From assembly GCF_004458765.1 (NCBI RefSeq), contig NZ_SPJX01000640.1, positions 381-50,716 of the forward strand: a stretch of 50,336 nucleotides of DNA. The letters run 5' to 3'. The translations under genes were made by a program, and so were the position numbers. Source of the stretch: Microvirga pakistanensis (GTDB lineage Bacteria > Pseudomonadota > Alphaproteobacteria > Rhizobiales > Beijerinckiaceae). The notes under the pieces were generated by a model that worked only from the letters and a program-made list of their open reading frames with translations, was not told the DNA's origin and searched no databases. Positions 1 through 8,117 of this stretch are shown one piece after another. Position 1 is the stretch's first letter. Every line of letters starts with the position of its first letter.

Positions 1-112
1 ACGCGGATGGAAGACTATCGGTTTGGGTCATCATCATTAACAGGCAGCCTTGGCGCCGGAGACGGTGGGGAAGCAGGGAGGCGAGATATCTCCAACACGG
101 AACCCAGCACCA

Positions 113-1534
113 TCAGGGCACCAGGATTCGTCCGGGAGCGAGACATCCCGAGGGATCGAGAAGCTGCTTGATGGCCGTCATTAGCTCCCGTTGCGGCCCC
201 TGCAACCGCATGTCGAGAGCGGCACGCTTCGACAGACCGATCCCGTGCTCTGCACTGATGCTGCCATCAAACGAATCCACAACCTCGTTCAACTTCTCGA
301 CGAGAAGAGGCAGGTGCGGCTGGAAGAAGGTCCCCGCCAAGCCTTCCGGCGGCAGCGCATTCACATGGACGTTGCCGTCACCCACATGGCCATAGCTCAG
401 CACATTGAGCCCCGGAAGCTGCGTCGTGAGAACCTCGGTGACCTTGGCAATGAAGGCAGCCATGGACGAAATCGGAACGGAAACGTCCGACCGGAGATGA
501 AGTCCGCGCCTCTGCTGCGCCTCGACCATCAGCTCCCGGATCCGCCAGAATGCCTTCGTCTGCGTATCGCTTTGGGCCATGAACCCGTCTGCCGCTAGGC
601 CTCGTTCGAAGGCCATGGCCATCAGGTCCTCCACCCATCCCTTGAGGTCCGGACCGCCGCTCGACGAAATCTCCACGAGGGCGTGAGCCGGATACTGCGC
701 CGTCTCCTTCGGGATGCCGGGGTGATCGTCGAGCTCGAATGCTAGCTCGAGGCAGGGGGCGGTGATCAGCTCGAAAGCCGACAGGAACTCGCCCGCCTCA
801 TGCTGAAACAAAGCGTAGAGATCCATGATCTGGTCCACGCTTTCGCAGCACAGCCACACGGTCTCGACGTGCTTGGGCTGCGGATAAAGCCTGAGCGTCG
901 CGGCGGTGATAACCCCCAGCGTGCCTTCGGTTCCCACAAAGAGCTGCTTGAGGTCGAGGCCGGTGTTGTTCTTATGAAGGGCGCGCAGATCCGACAGGAT
1001 GCGCCCATCGGGCAGAACCACCTCGAGGCCCAGGAGGGATCGGCGCATCATGCCGTAGCGCAGCACGTTGAGGCCACCCGCGTTCGTCGCGATGGTGCCG
1101 CCAACTTGGCAGCTTCCTTGCGCACCGAGGGCAAGCGGAAACAGAGCCGCCTGCGCGGCTGCGGCGTCCTTGACGTCCTGGAGGATGCATCCTGCCTCCA
1201 CGGTCATGGTCATACCGAGAGGATCGACTGCCCGGATCCGGTTCATGCGCTCAAGGCTTAGCACGACCTGATCCGTGCGATCCGGTGTCCCGCCTCCAAC
1301 CAGGCCGGTGTGCCCTCCTTGAGGGATAACGGACAGTCCCGCATCGCGACAGATGCGTAGCGCGCCCGCCACCTCATCGACGGTCGTTGGACGCAAGACC
1401 GCAGACGGAGCACAATGATAATCGCCGCTCCAATCGCGGGAGTAGCGCTCCGTGATGTCGGCCCCAACCAGCAGACCGGCGGGACCGAGCACATTCCGGA
1501 GGCGTGAGATCGTATCTTCCCCAATCGTCTTCAT
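113..1534 (-). CDS. FAD-binding oxidase, GlcD / D-2-hydroxyacid dehydrogenase type
   Basis: A 473-residue flavoprotein of the FAD_binding_4 (PCMH) plus FAD-oxidase C-terminal family, which oxidises D-2-hydroxyacids such as glycolate, D-lactate or D-2-hydroxyglutarate. Visible landmarks are the FAD-binding stretch QGGHTGLVGG, the segment GGTIATNAGG, the family motif YGHVGDGNVHVN and SAEHGIGLSK near the C terminus. The ATG at 1534 is chosen because it follows a purine-rich GGAAAAGGT; the open frame upstream is low-complexity and unlikely to be translated. It is the last gene of the minus-strand sugar cluster, after the permease. No GlcE/GlcF partners are next to it, so it may act as a single-subunit dehydrogenase. 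The exact substrate cannot be told from sequence. Confidence 0.85.
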   Translation of the reverse strand: MKTIGEDTISRLRNVLGPAGLLVGADITERYSRDWSGDYHCAPSAVLRPTTVDEVAGALRICRDAGLSVIPQGGHTGLVGGGTPDRTDQVVLSLERMNRIRAVDPLGMTMTVEAGCILQDVKDAAAAQAALFPLALGAQGSCQVGGTIATNAGGLNVLRYGMMRRSLLGLEVVLPDGRILSDLRALHKNNTGLDLKQLFVGTEGTLGVITAATLRLYPQPKHVETVWLCCESVDQIMDLYALFQHEAGEFLSAFELITAPCLELAFELDDHPGIPKETAQYPAHALVEISSSGGPDLKGWVEDLMAMAFERGLAADGFMAQSDTQTKAFWRIRELMVEAQQRRGLHLRSDVSVPISSMAAFIAKVTEVLTTQLPGLNVLSYGHVGDGNVHVNALPPEGLAGTFFQPHLPLLVEKLNEVVDSFDGSISAEHGIGLSKRAALDMRLQGPQRELMTAIKQLLDPSGCLAPGRILVP

Positions 1535-1767
1535 CGTACCTTTTCCACTTCCGGTCGAGGATTGTCGTAGCGAAGCCACCCAACGAGCCTTTAGGTGGGC
1601 CAGCACGCCGCACGGTTTCGCAACCCGTCGGACACATGGCCAGGAGGTCCGCAGGCTCGGACCGCATGATCAATCGTTTCCGCCAGGATAGACGTCGTGA
1701 CGTCGATGGAATCCCAAACCTGCGCCTCGCAGCGCCATAGGTGGAGCCCCAAGCTTCGCTTCAAGCG

Positions 1768-2763
1768 TTATGCGAAATAGCGAACCCGGATCGCGTCAAT
1801 GGCCACGGCGATGAAGATCATGAAGCCGCCGATCATCCCAACGTAGAAGGAGGGAACATTCGTAATGGCAAGCCCCACCTGAATCACCGTCAGAAGCAGG
1901 ACGCCACCGAGAATTCCGGTCACATTCCCGCGGCCGCCGAACACGCTGACGCCGCCGATGATCGGGGCCGCGATGGCATAAAGCAGGTAGCTCGATCCCT
2001 GGTTCGAGGTGATCGCCATCTGCCACGAGGCCAGCAGGAAGCCCGCGACACCCGCGAGAAATCCCGAGATCGTGTAGGTCATGATCTTGATCCGGTCGAC
2101 CCGGATGCCCGCAGAGTTCGATGCAGCGGGGTTTCCGCCGACTGCGTAGATGGAGCGACCGAAAACGGTCATGCGCAACATGACGCCGATCAGGACAAGT
2201 GAGAGGACAAAGATCAGCGGCATCACCGGCCATCCGGCAACCGAGGCTTGGCCGATCCAGACGTAGCCGTCGGACAGGTTGGTGAGCGTCTTTCCTTGGG
2301 TCAGGGCCAAAAGGGCGCCCTGCAGGATGATCATCATCGAAAGGGTCTGGATCAGTGAAACCATGCGCAGCTTCGTGATGCAAAGCCCATTGAAGAATCC
2401 GATCAGTGTGGCGACCGCGACACCGACCATCATGGCAGGGAACCAGGGCATATTCAGGTCCGAATAGGCGAGAGCGCCGATCGCCGACGAGAACCCGAGA
2501 TTGGCGGGGATCGACAGGTCGATCTCTGCGACGAGGAGCGGCAGCGCCACGGCGAGGCCTAACATGCCTAGCACGGTCGCCTGCACCATGATGTTCTGCA
2601 TGTTCATGACAGTAAGGAAGAACTCGTTGAAGAGCCCGAAGCCCACAACAAGTGCGAACAGCCAGATCCAAACGACATTGTGCAGGACCCAGCGGATGGT
2701 CTGGTGCAACTTGTCCCCTTTCCGGGCTGCCGATCCCTTGGCGGTCGAAACGATTGCAGTCAT
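1768..2763 (-). CDS. Ribose-type ABC transporter permease (RbsC/XylH family)
   Basis: A 331-residue integral membrane protein with about ten hydrophobic segments, of the BPD_transp_2 family that imports pentoses and other monosaccharides. Typical family stretches are AEIDLSIPANLGFSSAIGAL, a variant of the usual DLSVG motif, and YAVGGNPAASNSAGI in the cytoplasmic loop, followed by PIIGGVSVFGGRG. The ATG at 2763 starts a sensible N terminus; the open frame continues upstream into the ATPase gene but that part is Arg/Gly-rich shadow sequence. It lies 29 bases after the ATPase gene and completes the importer encoded with the binding protein at 4426-5508. The substrate is inferred to be a pentose or pentitol from the kinase, RpiA and dehydrogenases in the cluster. 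Confidence 0.9.
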   Translation of the reverse strand: MTAIVSTAKGSAARKGDKLHQTIRWVLHNVVWIWLFALVVGFGLFNEFFLTVMNMQNIMVQATVLGMLGLAVALPLLVAEIDLSIPANLGFSSAIGALAYSDLNMPWFPAMMVGVAVATLIGFFNGLCITKLRMVSLIQTLSMMIILQGALLALTQGKTLTNLSDGYVWIGQASVAGWPVMPLIFVLSLVLIGVMLRMTVFGRSIYAVGGNPAASNSAGIRVDRIKIMTYTISGFLAGVAGFLLASWQMAITSNQGSSYLLYAIAAPIIGGVSVFGGRGNVTGILGGVLLLTVIQVGLAITNVPSFYVGMIGGFMIFIAVAIDAIRVRYFA

Positions 2764-2792
2764 TGTCTTATCCCTAATACCGGCAATGCGCC

Positions 2793-4319
2793 TCAGGCCT
2801 GTGCCAGGTTGCGCAGATTGCCCGTCGTAATATCGTCGCCTGTGACGACTTCCTGAACGGACCCGTTGCGAAACACGAGGACCCGGTCGACGGCACGAAC
2901 CAGTTCGTCCGTGTCGGTCGACACGATGATCACGCAAACGCCGGTTCTGCTGAGTTGATCGATGATGCGCAGCACATCCTGCTTGACCCCTATGTCGATG
3001 CCGCGAGTGGGCTCGTCCAGGATCAGCAGGCGCGGGTTGGTCGCCAGAACGCGACCGAGACAGACCTTCTGTTGATTGCCGCCGCTCAATGTATCGACCG
3101 GAACCGACGGGCTCGGCGCCTTGATTCCCATGCTGGCGAAGTAGTCGCCGCACAAGCGCGCTTCGCGCTTGGAATCGATGAAGCCCATCCATGACCTTTC
3201 ATCCAGGGACGACAGGGCCACGTTCTCGGCTATCGAAAGATGCCCGACGACGCCGTCCTTCCGCCGATCGTCGGACAGATAGGCAATGCCGCGATCCAGC
3301 GCATCGCGCGGATGGGCAGGAAGCCTCTCGCCCGCGCCACCATCGAACGAAATCGTCCCTTCCCGAGCGGGCTGGAGCCCGAAGATCGTACGGGCGAGTT
3401 CCTTTGCTCCGGCTCCCGGAAGGCCCGTGAAACCAACCACGTCGCCGGCACGAAGTTCAAGGCTGTCGATCCGGACGTGGGGCGCTACGACGTTCCGCAA
3501 CTGGACGGCAACCGGCACCTCGGCGGCGGTGCGACGGTCGCGCTGGAAGAGGTCCAGCCCACGCCCGAGCACGAGCTCGGACAATTGCTCCGATGTCAAA
3601 GACGCAACGTCGTCGGTACCGCCCGCCAGCGATCCGTCCCGCAGCACCGAAACCGCGTCGCAGATTTCGAGAATTTCCTCATTGTAGTGCGAGATGAAGA
3701 TGAAGGTCACGCCCTTCTGCTTCAGCTGGCGCATGAAGTCGAATAACTGACGCCGGTCCGGCACCGTCAAAGCGGCCGTCGGCTCGTCCAGAATGATGAC
3801 TTTACCACCCGAGAACATGGCACGCAGGATATTCAACTTGCGCCGAGCAACGGCATCGAGGGACCCCGCCCTCGCTTCGGGACTGATGTTCGATCCCTCC
3901 AGCATGCGGGCAGCGTCGGCCTTCAGCTTCTTCCAGCGCACGAAGCCGCTGCGCGACGGCCAGATTCCCAGCATCAGGTTCTCGGCTGCCGAGATATGAT
4001 CAATGATCATCGGCTCCTGCGTGACGAGAAACACGCCTGCCTCTTCCATGGAACGTACGTCCGCATGGGAAATCTCGTGGCCGTCAAGACGGATCGTGCC
4101 GCTGGTCGGGCTCTTCTGACCAGATATGATGCCGACGAGGGTACTCTTGCCTGCTCCGTTTTCGCCAAGGAGACCGTGAATGGTGCCGCGGCGAATATCG
4201 ATGCTGACGTTGCGAAGCGCGACGAACGAACCATAAGTCTTGCGAATGTTTTCCACGCGCAACACGATGTCCGCCGTGTCACGCCGGTTATCAACTGAGG
4301 CATTCATCTGAACGGGCAT
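2793..4319 (-). CDS. Sugar ABC transporter ATP-binding protein, double domain (RbsA/XylG family)
   Basis: A 508-residue tandem ABC ATPase that energises the ribose-type importer. The first domain has Walker A GENGAGKST at residues 52-60 and Walker B VIILDEPTAAL, but its signature region (AVARRKLNIL) is degenerate. The second domain has a non-canonical P-loop region, TGLPGAGAKE, and a good signature LSGGNQQKV with LLILDEPTRGID. One good Walker A with one good signature, in opposite halves, is usual in RbsA-like proteins. ATG 4319 and the in-frame ATG four codons later (4307) are both possible starts. The gene sits between the binding protein and the permease in the same direction. Confidence 0.92.
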   Translation of the reverse strand: MPVQMNASVDNRRDTADIVLRVENIRKTYGSFVALRNVSIDIRRGTIHGLLGENGAGKSTLVGIISGQKSPTSGTIRLDGHEISHADVRSMEEAGVFLVTQEPMIIDHISAAENLMLGIWPSRSGFVRWKKLKADAARMLEGSNISPEARAGSLDAVARRKLNILRAMFSGGKVIILDEPTAALTVPDRRQLFDFMRQLKQKGVTFIFISHYNEEILEICDAVSVLRDGSLAGGTDDVASLTSEQLSELVLGRGLDLFQRDRRTAAEVPVAVQLRNVVAPHVRIDSLELRAGDVVGFTGLPGAGAKELARTIFGLQPAREGTISFDGGAGERLPAHPRDALDRGIAYLSDDRRKDGVVGHLSIAENVALSSLDERSWMGFIDSKREARLCGDYFASMGIKAPSPSVPVDTLSGGNQQKVCLGRVLATNPRLLILDEPTRGIDIGVKQDVLRIIDQLSRTGVCVIIVSTDTDELVRAVDRVLVFRNGSVQEVVTGDDITTGNLRNLAQA

Positions 4320-4425
4320 GACACTGAGTCCTCGCAGTGACCTCTTTGATCCCGCCCGAGCTCATTCGGGCATGCGTGAAGTGGCGCCCGGTTGCACGGG
4401 AGAGCGCAACCGGGCCAGCCCAGGA

Positions 4426-5508
4426 TCAGGTGTAAGGTACGCCCCACTCCTTCTCGGCCACATGGCCCCAATGACGCTTGTCGGAAGCGTTTTCTCCGTT
4501 GATGACGAAGGGCGGGATGATCAGCGTAGGACCGGTCTTGCCGTCCACGATCTCGCCCTTTTCCCAGAAGTACTTTGCATTCTGGTAGGTGCCGAGCGGA
4601 ACTTCGTTGCCCTTCATGGAATGCTTGGCGAGCATTTCCACTGCGATTTCACCATAGGCGATCGGATCCTGCGACACGCAGGCGTCCATGTAACCGTCCT
4701 GGATCCATTTGAGAGCCACGGGCTCGCCGTCGATCGTGACGAAGATCACGTGACCTTCCTCACCGGCCTTCTTCCAACGACCCTTTTGCTGCAGCGCCGT
4801 TGCGATGCCGCGAGCTGGCGAATCGCTCGGCGCGTGAACGGCGTCGAGATCGGGGTGCTCGGACAGGGTTCCCAGCGTCACGGAAAGCATCTGTTCGAGC
4901 TGACCTTCGCTCGGGCGAGCAATATAGGTAATCTCTGGATACTTGGCGAATTCGGCATCCATGCCTTCCTTGCGCTGGCGCCATGCAACGCTGGCCAGGG
5001 CGCCGTAGCAGTTGAGAACCTTGCCGCGTGGGCTCCCGTACTTCTTGGTCAGGCGATCGATGATCTCGCGCGCAGCCATGACGCCGCCCTCGCGGTTGTC
5101 GAAGCTGACGGTAATGGCCACCTTGCCGCCGTCAGCAGGCGTATCGATGATTGCCACCGGGATCTTCTGCTGGTTGTAGCGGCGGATCGCACTGACGATC
5201 GCCTGGCTGTCGATCGGATCGGAGACGAGAGCCGCCGGCTTCGAGAGCATCAGACTTTGCCACTGCTCAAGCTGCTTGGTGTTGTCGAAATTGGCATTCG
5301 TGGCTTGGAACGACCATTTGTTGGCTTCGACGGCCCGCTTTACGGCATGCTCCTCGATGACGAAGAAATAGTAATCCAGGCTCTTGTTGCTGAACGGCAG
5401 GAACACGCGATCCTGCGCAAATGCCGCACGCCCGGCGAGCGTGCTTGCTCCCAGTGCCAACCCGCTTGCGAGGATCTGTCGACGGTTCATTCTCGGATTG
5501 ATGCTCAT
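4426..5508 (-). CDS. Periplasmic sugar-binding protein (Peripla_BP_4, RbsB-like)
   Basis: A 360-residue secreted solute-binding protein. The N terminus MSINPRMNRRQILASGLALG followed by an alanine-rich segment ending in AFAQ looks like a Tat-type signal peptide with cleavage near residue 32. The mature part has the RbsB-like layout, with VAIIDTPADGGKVAITVSFDN and IFVTIDGEPVALKWIQDG. The ATG at 5508 follows a strong AGGGAGGAT ribosome binding site. It heads the ABC operon (binding protein, ATPase, permease, oxidase) and has its own regulatory region at 5509-5731 with operator-like palindromes. The ligand is not determinable; a pentose or pentitol is inferred from the neighbours. Confidence 0.9.
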   Translation of the reverse strand: MSINPRMNRRQILASGLALGASTLAGRAAFAQDRVFLPFSNKSLDYYFFVIEEHAVKRAVEANKWSFQATNANFDNTKQLEQWQSLMLSKPAALVSDPIDSQAIVSAIRRYNQQKIPVAIIDTPADGGKVAITVSFDNREGGVMAAREIIDRLTKKYGSPRGKVLNCYGALASVAWRQRKEGMDAEFAKYPEITYIARPSEGQLEQMLSVTLGTLSEHPDLDAVHAPSDSPARGIATALQQKGRWKKAGEEGHVIFVTIDGEPVALKWIQDGYMDACVSQDPIAYGEIAVEMLAKHSMKGNEVPLGTYQNAKYFWEKGEIVDGKTGPTLIIPPFVINGENASDKRHWGHVAEKEWGVPYT

Positions 5509-5536
5509 TCTATCCTCCCTAGAAAAATTTGATTGA

Positions 5537-5551
5537 GATAGTTTCACTACA
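5537..5551. promoter_or_regulatory. Candidate RpiR operator, site a (GATAGT-TTC-ACTACA)
   Basis: A 15-bp imperfect palindrome 28 bases upstream of the binding-protein start. It shares the core AGT-NNN-ACTACA with site b and closely related forms at sites c and d in this cluster. RpiR-family regulators bind short palindromes of this kind. Assignment to the local RpiR protein is inference from the repetition and the placement at promoters. Confidence 0.55.
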
Positions 5552-5598
5552 TGGGTCGGCGGCTTGTCAAGTCCAAGATCGCAGAGTGCCCGAGAAGT

Positions 5599-5640
5599 TG
5601 GTATCCTTTAGTATTATCAATTATTTATTCTTGGATACCA
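5599..5640. promoter_or_regulatory. Inverted repeat TGGTATCC-N26-GGATACCA
   Basis: Perfect 8-bp arms flank a 26-bp AT-rich centre in the region upstream of the binding-protein gene. The low GC and symmetry suggest a promoter with operator half sites, or a cruciform or RNA hairpin. The regulator is unknown. Confidence 0.35.
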
Positions 5641-5667
5641 GCAGGAGCCGGACAATAGTGACCCTCA

Positions 5668-5698
5668 GTACCGCGCCGACGAACCGAAGGCGCGGTAC
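5668..5698 (-). terminator. 10-bp perfect stem-loop after rpiA
   Basis: GTACCGCGCC and GGCGCGGTAC form a perfect GC-rich 10-bp stem around an 11-base loop, 34 bases past the rpiA stop codon in the direction of transcription. There is no T-run, so it may be a weak or Rho-assisted terminator, or an mRNA-stabilising processing hairpin that separates rpiA from the importer genes and lets them be expressed at different levels. Confidence 0.5.
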
Positions 5699-5716
5699 GG
5701 CTAAAGGCGTACAGAT

Positions 5717-5731
5717 TTAAGTTTTACTACA
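5717..5731. promoter_or_regulatory. Candidate RpiR operator, site b (TTAAGT-TTT-ACTACA)
   Basis: This second copy of the 15-bp motif abuts the rpiA stop codon, 180 bases from site a. The pair could allow looping repression of the importer promoter. Half of the motif (ACTACA) is identical to sites a and c. Confidence 0.5.
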
Positions 5732-6436
5732 TCAGCGCATGTGCACCTGGGATGTTCCATCGAAGCAGCCCACGACCATGCCGACAGACTCGCGCGTGAA
5801 CAGCCCGTTCTCGACGACGCCCGGGATGCGGTTGAGCTCGATCTCGAGCGACACTGGGTTTCCAATGACGCCGCATTTGCAGTCGAGAATGAAGTTTCCA
5901 CTGTCCGTCACCACCGGCTGGCCATCCCGCATCCGACGGTAGATCTCGGCCTGAATGCCGTGCTCTTTCAGCACGCGGTCCACCATTCGCTCGGTCTGCT
6001 TCCAGGCAAACTGCACAACCTCGACCGGCAGCGGAAATGCCCCGAGCGCATCCACGATCTTCGTTTCGTCGCAGATCGTGATCATCCGCTTGGAGGCGTG
6101 CGCGATGATCTTTTCCCAGAGCAGGCAGGCGCCCCCACCCTTGATCATGTGGAAATTGCGATCTATCTCGTCGGGTCCGTCGATCGTGAGGTCGATCTCT
6201 CCGATTTCATTGGGATCCGTTATGGCGATGCCGACCTCGCGGGCCACATCGATGGTCGACCGAGATGTCGTTGTGCAGGTGAGCTTCATCCCATCGGCAA
6301 CGTATTTTCCGAGCTCCCGGACGAAGAAGTGCGAGGTGGTGCCGGAACCAAGACCAAGTTTCATGCCGTCCCGGACGAAGTCCTGAATCACGCGGCGTCC
6401 TGCAACTTTCTTTGCTTCATCCTGCTTCGTCGACAT
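5732..6436 (-). CDS. rpiA: Ribose-5-phosphate isomerase A
   Basis: A 234-residue RpiA that interconverts ribose 5-phosphate and ribulose 5-phosphate in the pentose phosphate pathway. Diagnostic segments are the phosphate-binding GLGSGTT at residues 28-34, the catalytic DLTIDGPDEID and IKGGGACLLWEK, and DSGNFILDC. Length is normal for the family. A GGAAAGAAG sequence precedes the ATG. It is encoded with the pentose kinase and importer rather than alone, suggesting a role in feeding imported pentose or pentitol carbon into central metabolism. Confidence 0.95.
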   Translation of the reverse strand: MSTKQDEAKKVAGRRVIQDFVRDGMKLGLGSGTTSHFFVRELGKYVADGMKLTCTTTSRSTIDVAREVGIAITDPNEIGEIDLTIDGPDEIDRNFHMIKGGGACLLWEKIIAHASKRMITICDETKIVDALGAFPLPVEVVQFAWKQTERMVDRVLKEHGIQAEIYRRMRDGQPVVTDSGNFILDCKCGVIGNPVSLEIELNRIPGVVENGLFTRESVGMVVGCFDGTSQVHMR

Positions 6437-6514
6437 CTTCTTTCCTTACGTTGTATGAATTGGCGCCGGCGCTCGAGGAGCCGCGCCGACCGACGATCGC
6501 CCTGATGGACGACC

Positions 6515-7354
6515 TCAGATTTTATCAGTCAGCCAGGAATCCAGGGCTGGCAGCTGATCCGGGAACTCGCTTCCGCTTGAAACCGCGATGGCCGTCACAA
6601 GCATGTTGATGACGAGGTGGTGGTTGAGGCGCGAAGCAAGCGGCGTCATCAGTTCCGTCCGGTCATAGGGCAGAACGGCGACTAGGACGTCGGTCACGCG
6701 CGCAAGGGGACTTTCCGCAGCAGTGACCGATACGACGCGCGCGCCCCCGGCTCGGGCTGCGATCGCCAACTCCACCATCTGTTTGGTATGCCCCGACTGG
6801 GAGAAGATCAGAGCAACTTCGTTGGGCCGTGAGTTCTCGGCATGCATCCACTGCTTCTGCCGTCCCATGACCGCCGCGCAGCGCATTCCGAGACGCTGAA
6901 ACTTGTGCTCCGCGTCGATGGCGGTGACCTCCGAGATGCCGCTGGCGTAGATCCCGATCCATGTGGCGCTTCGTAGAAGCTGCGCAGCGGCTTCGATCTG
7001 CTTGGGAACGAGATCCTCCAGCGCCCGCTGGATGGCGTTCAGCGAATTGCGGCAGGTCTTGCGCACGATGTTCTCGACGCTGTCGTTCGACACGATCTGC
7101 TCGTACGCGAAGGGAGCGGACGGCACCAGGCTTTGCGCCAGGTGCAGCTTGAAATCCTGATACCCTTCGAAGCCGAACCTGCGGCAGAACCGCATGATCG
7201 TTGGATCACTGACGGAGCAGCACTCCGCCAGCTTCGCCATGCTCATATGGATGACTTCACCTGGGCACGAGTTCACAAAGGCACCGATGCGCTGTTCTGC
7301 GGCTCCCATTGCGTCCATGTCCTGCAGAATTCGCTGCAGAAGACTCACCGCCAT
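6515..7354 (-). CDS. MurR/RpiR-family transcriptional regulator
   Basis: A 279-residue regulator with an N-terminal HTH_6 domain (about residues 1-77; helix-turn-helix around MAKLAECCSVSDPTIMRFCR) and a C-terminal SIS sugar-phosphate-binding domain (about 120-260; IGIYASGISEVTAIDAEHKF, ALIFSQSGHTKQMVELA). Proteins of this family usually repress sugar catabolic genes and respond to a phosphosugar. It sits inside the cluster between rpiA and the HAD phosphatase gene. Four matching palindromes at 5537, 5717, 11169 and 11380 are its most likely targets. The effector is inferred to be a pentulose phosphate or related compound made by the kinase. Confidence 0.9.
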   Translation of the reverse strand: MAVSLLQRILQDMDAMGAAEQRIGAFVNSCPGEVIHMSMAKLAECCSVSDPTIMRFCRRFGFEGYQDFKLHLAQSLVPSAPFAYEQIVSNDSVENIVRKTCRNSLNAIQRALEDLVPKQIEAAAQLLRSATWIGIYASGISEVTAIDAEHKFQRLGMRCAAVMGRQKQWMHAENSRPNEVALIFSQSGHTKQMVELAIAARAGGARVVSVTAAESPLARVTDVLVAVLPYDRTELMTPLASRLNHHLVINMLVTAIAVSSGSEFPDQLPALDSWLTDKI

Positions 7355-7387
7355 GAAGTATACTCCTCCCGATCCCTGCCCTCGTTG

Positions 7388-8041
7388 TCAGCGCCGATGG
7401 CCGAGGAGGTCGGTCAGCCGTTGAAGCCGCTGATGCGGTTCGACGGGAACGTCTCCCCCGCCCCCCCAGGGCACCACAAAAAAGGGCGCGTTGGCCGCCT
7501 CCGCAGTCTTTTTATCGACCTTCGTGTCGCCGATATAGGCCCAGGCGCCCGGCTCGAGCTCCATTCTTTCCACCACCGCAAGCAGGTGCCCGGGATCTGG
7601 CTTGCAAGCGGGTACAGCGTCGGCCCCCATCGCCACGTCGATGATCTCGTCGAGTTTGAGAATTCGCAGAATGTCGTGGGTCAGGGCATGGGGCTTGTTC
7701 GTACAGATTCCGAGGCGGATTCCAGCCTTGTGCAGCCTGTGCAGGTCCTCCTCGACGTGGTTGAAGAAGCGCGTCTTGCCGGCCGGGTTCCGGCGATAGT
7801 TCTCAATGTAGCACTGGACGGCATCGTCGACGGTTGCGTCGTCGGCGGGAAGATTCTTGTCGATGAAGATGTCGAGCAACAGCCGGCGCGGCCCATTGCC
7901 GATAAACTGCTCGACATAGGCGACGTCCAGTTCGGGCCAGCCGCGCTCGGCCATGTAGACATTGACCGCGGCTGCGATATCCGGCGCGCTATCGATCAAC
8001 GTACCGTCCAGATCAAAGATGAGAGCCGAATACCGGTTCAT
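7388..8041 (-). CDS. HAD-superfamily phosphatase, phosphoglycolate-phosphatase-like
   Basis: A 217-residue HAD hydrolase (Gph/PGP type). Motif I is FDLDGTLID with nucleophile Asp10 and acid Asp12. Motif II is GICTNKP, and motif III with the acidic motif is ACKPDPGHLL followed by AYIGDTKVDKKTA. A small helical cap lies between motifs I and II. The ATG at 8041 is chosen because the DxD motif then lies about ten residues in, as is usual. It follows the kinase gene. A phosphatase inside a sugar-kinase operon is unusual: it could clear a dead-end phosphosugar, or make glycolate for the oxidase at 113-1534. Substrate unknown. Confidence 0.85.
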   Translation of the reverse strand: MNRYSALIFDLDGTLIDSAPDIAAAVNVYMAERGWPELDVAYVEQFIGNGPRRLLLDIFIDKNLPADDATVDDAVQCYIENYRRNPAGKTRFFNHVEEDLHRLHKAGIRLGICTNKPHALTHDILRILKLDEIIDVAMGADAVPACKPDPGHLLAVVERMELEPGAWAYIGDTKVDKKTAEAANAPFFVVPWGGGGDVPVEPHQRLQRLTDLLGHRR

Positions 8042-8117
8042 GCGTAGCGCCGTTCCCTTGTTTGACTGATATCGTCCGTGTTGATGCAAGTCTCGCTGCG
8101 ACAGCCCGTCCGGCAGG

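Noticed and set aside
1..112. A gene at the left edge
   Set aside because: Only 112 bases downstream of the oxidase; no coding pattern was recognised.
4318..5532. Plus-strand open frame of 404 codons opposite the sugar-binding protein
   Set aside because: Shadow frame of a gene with a signal peptide and strong ribosome site on the other strand.
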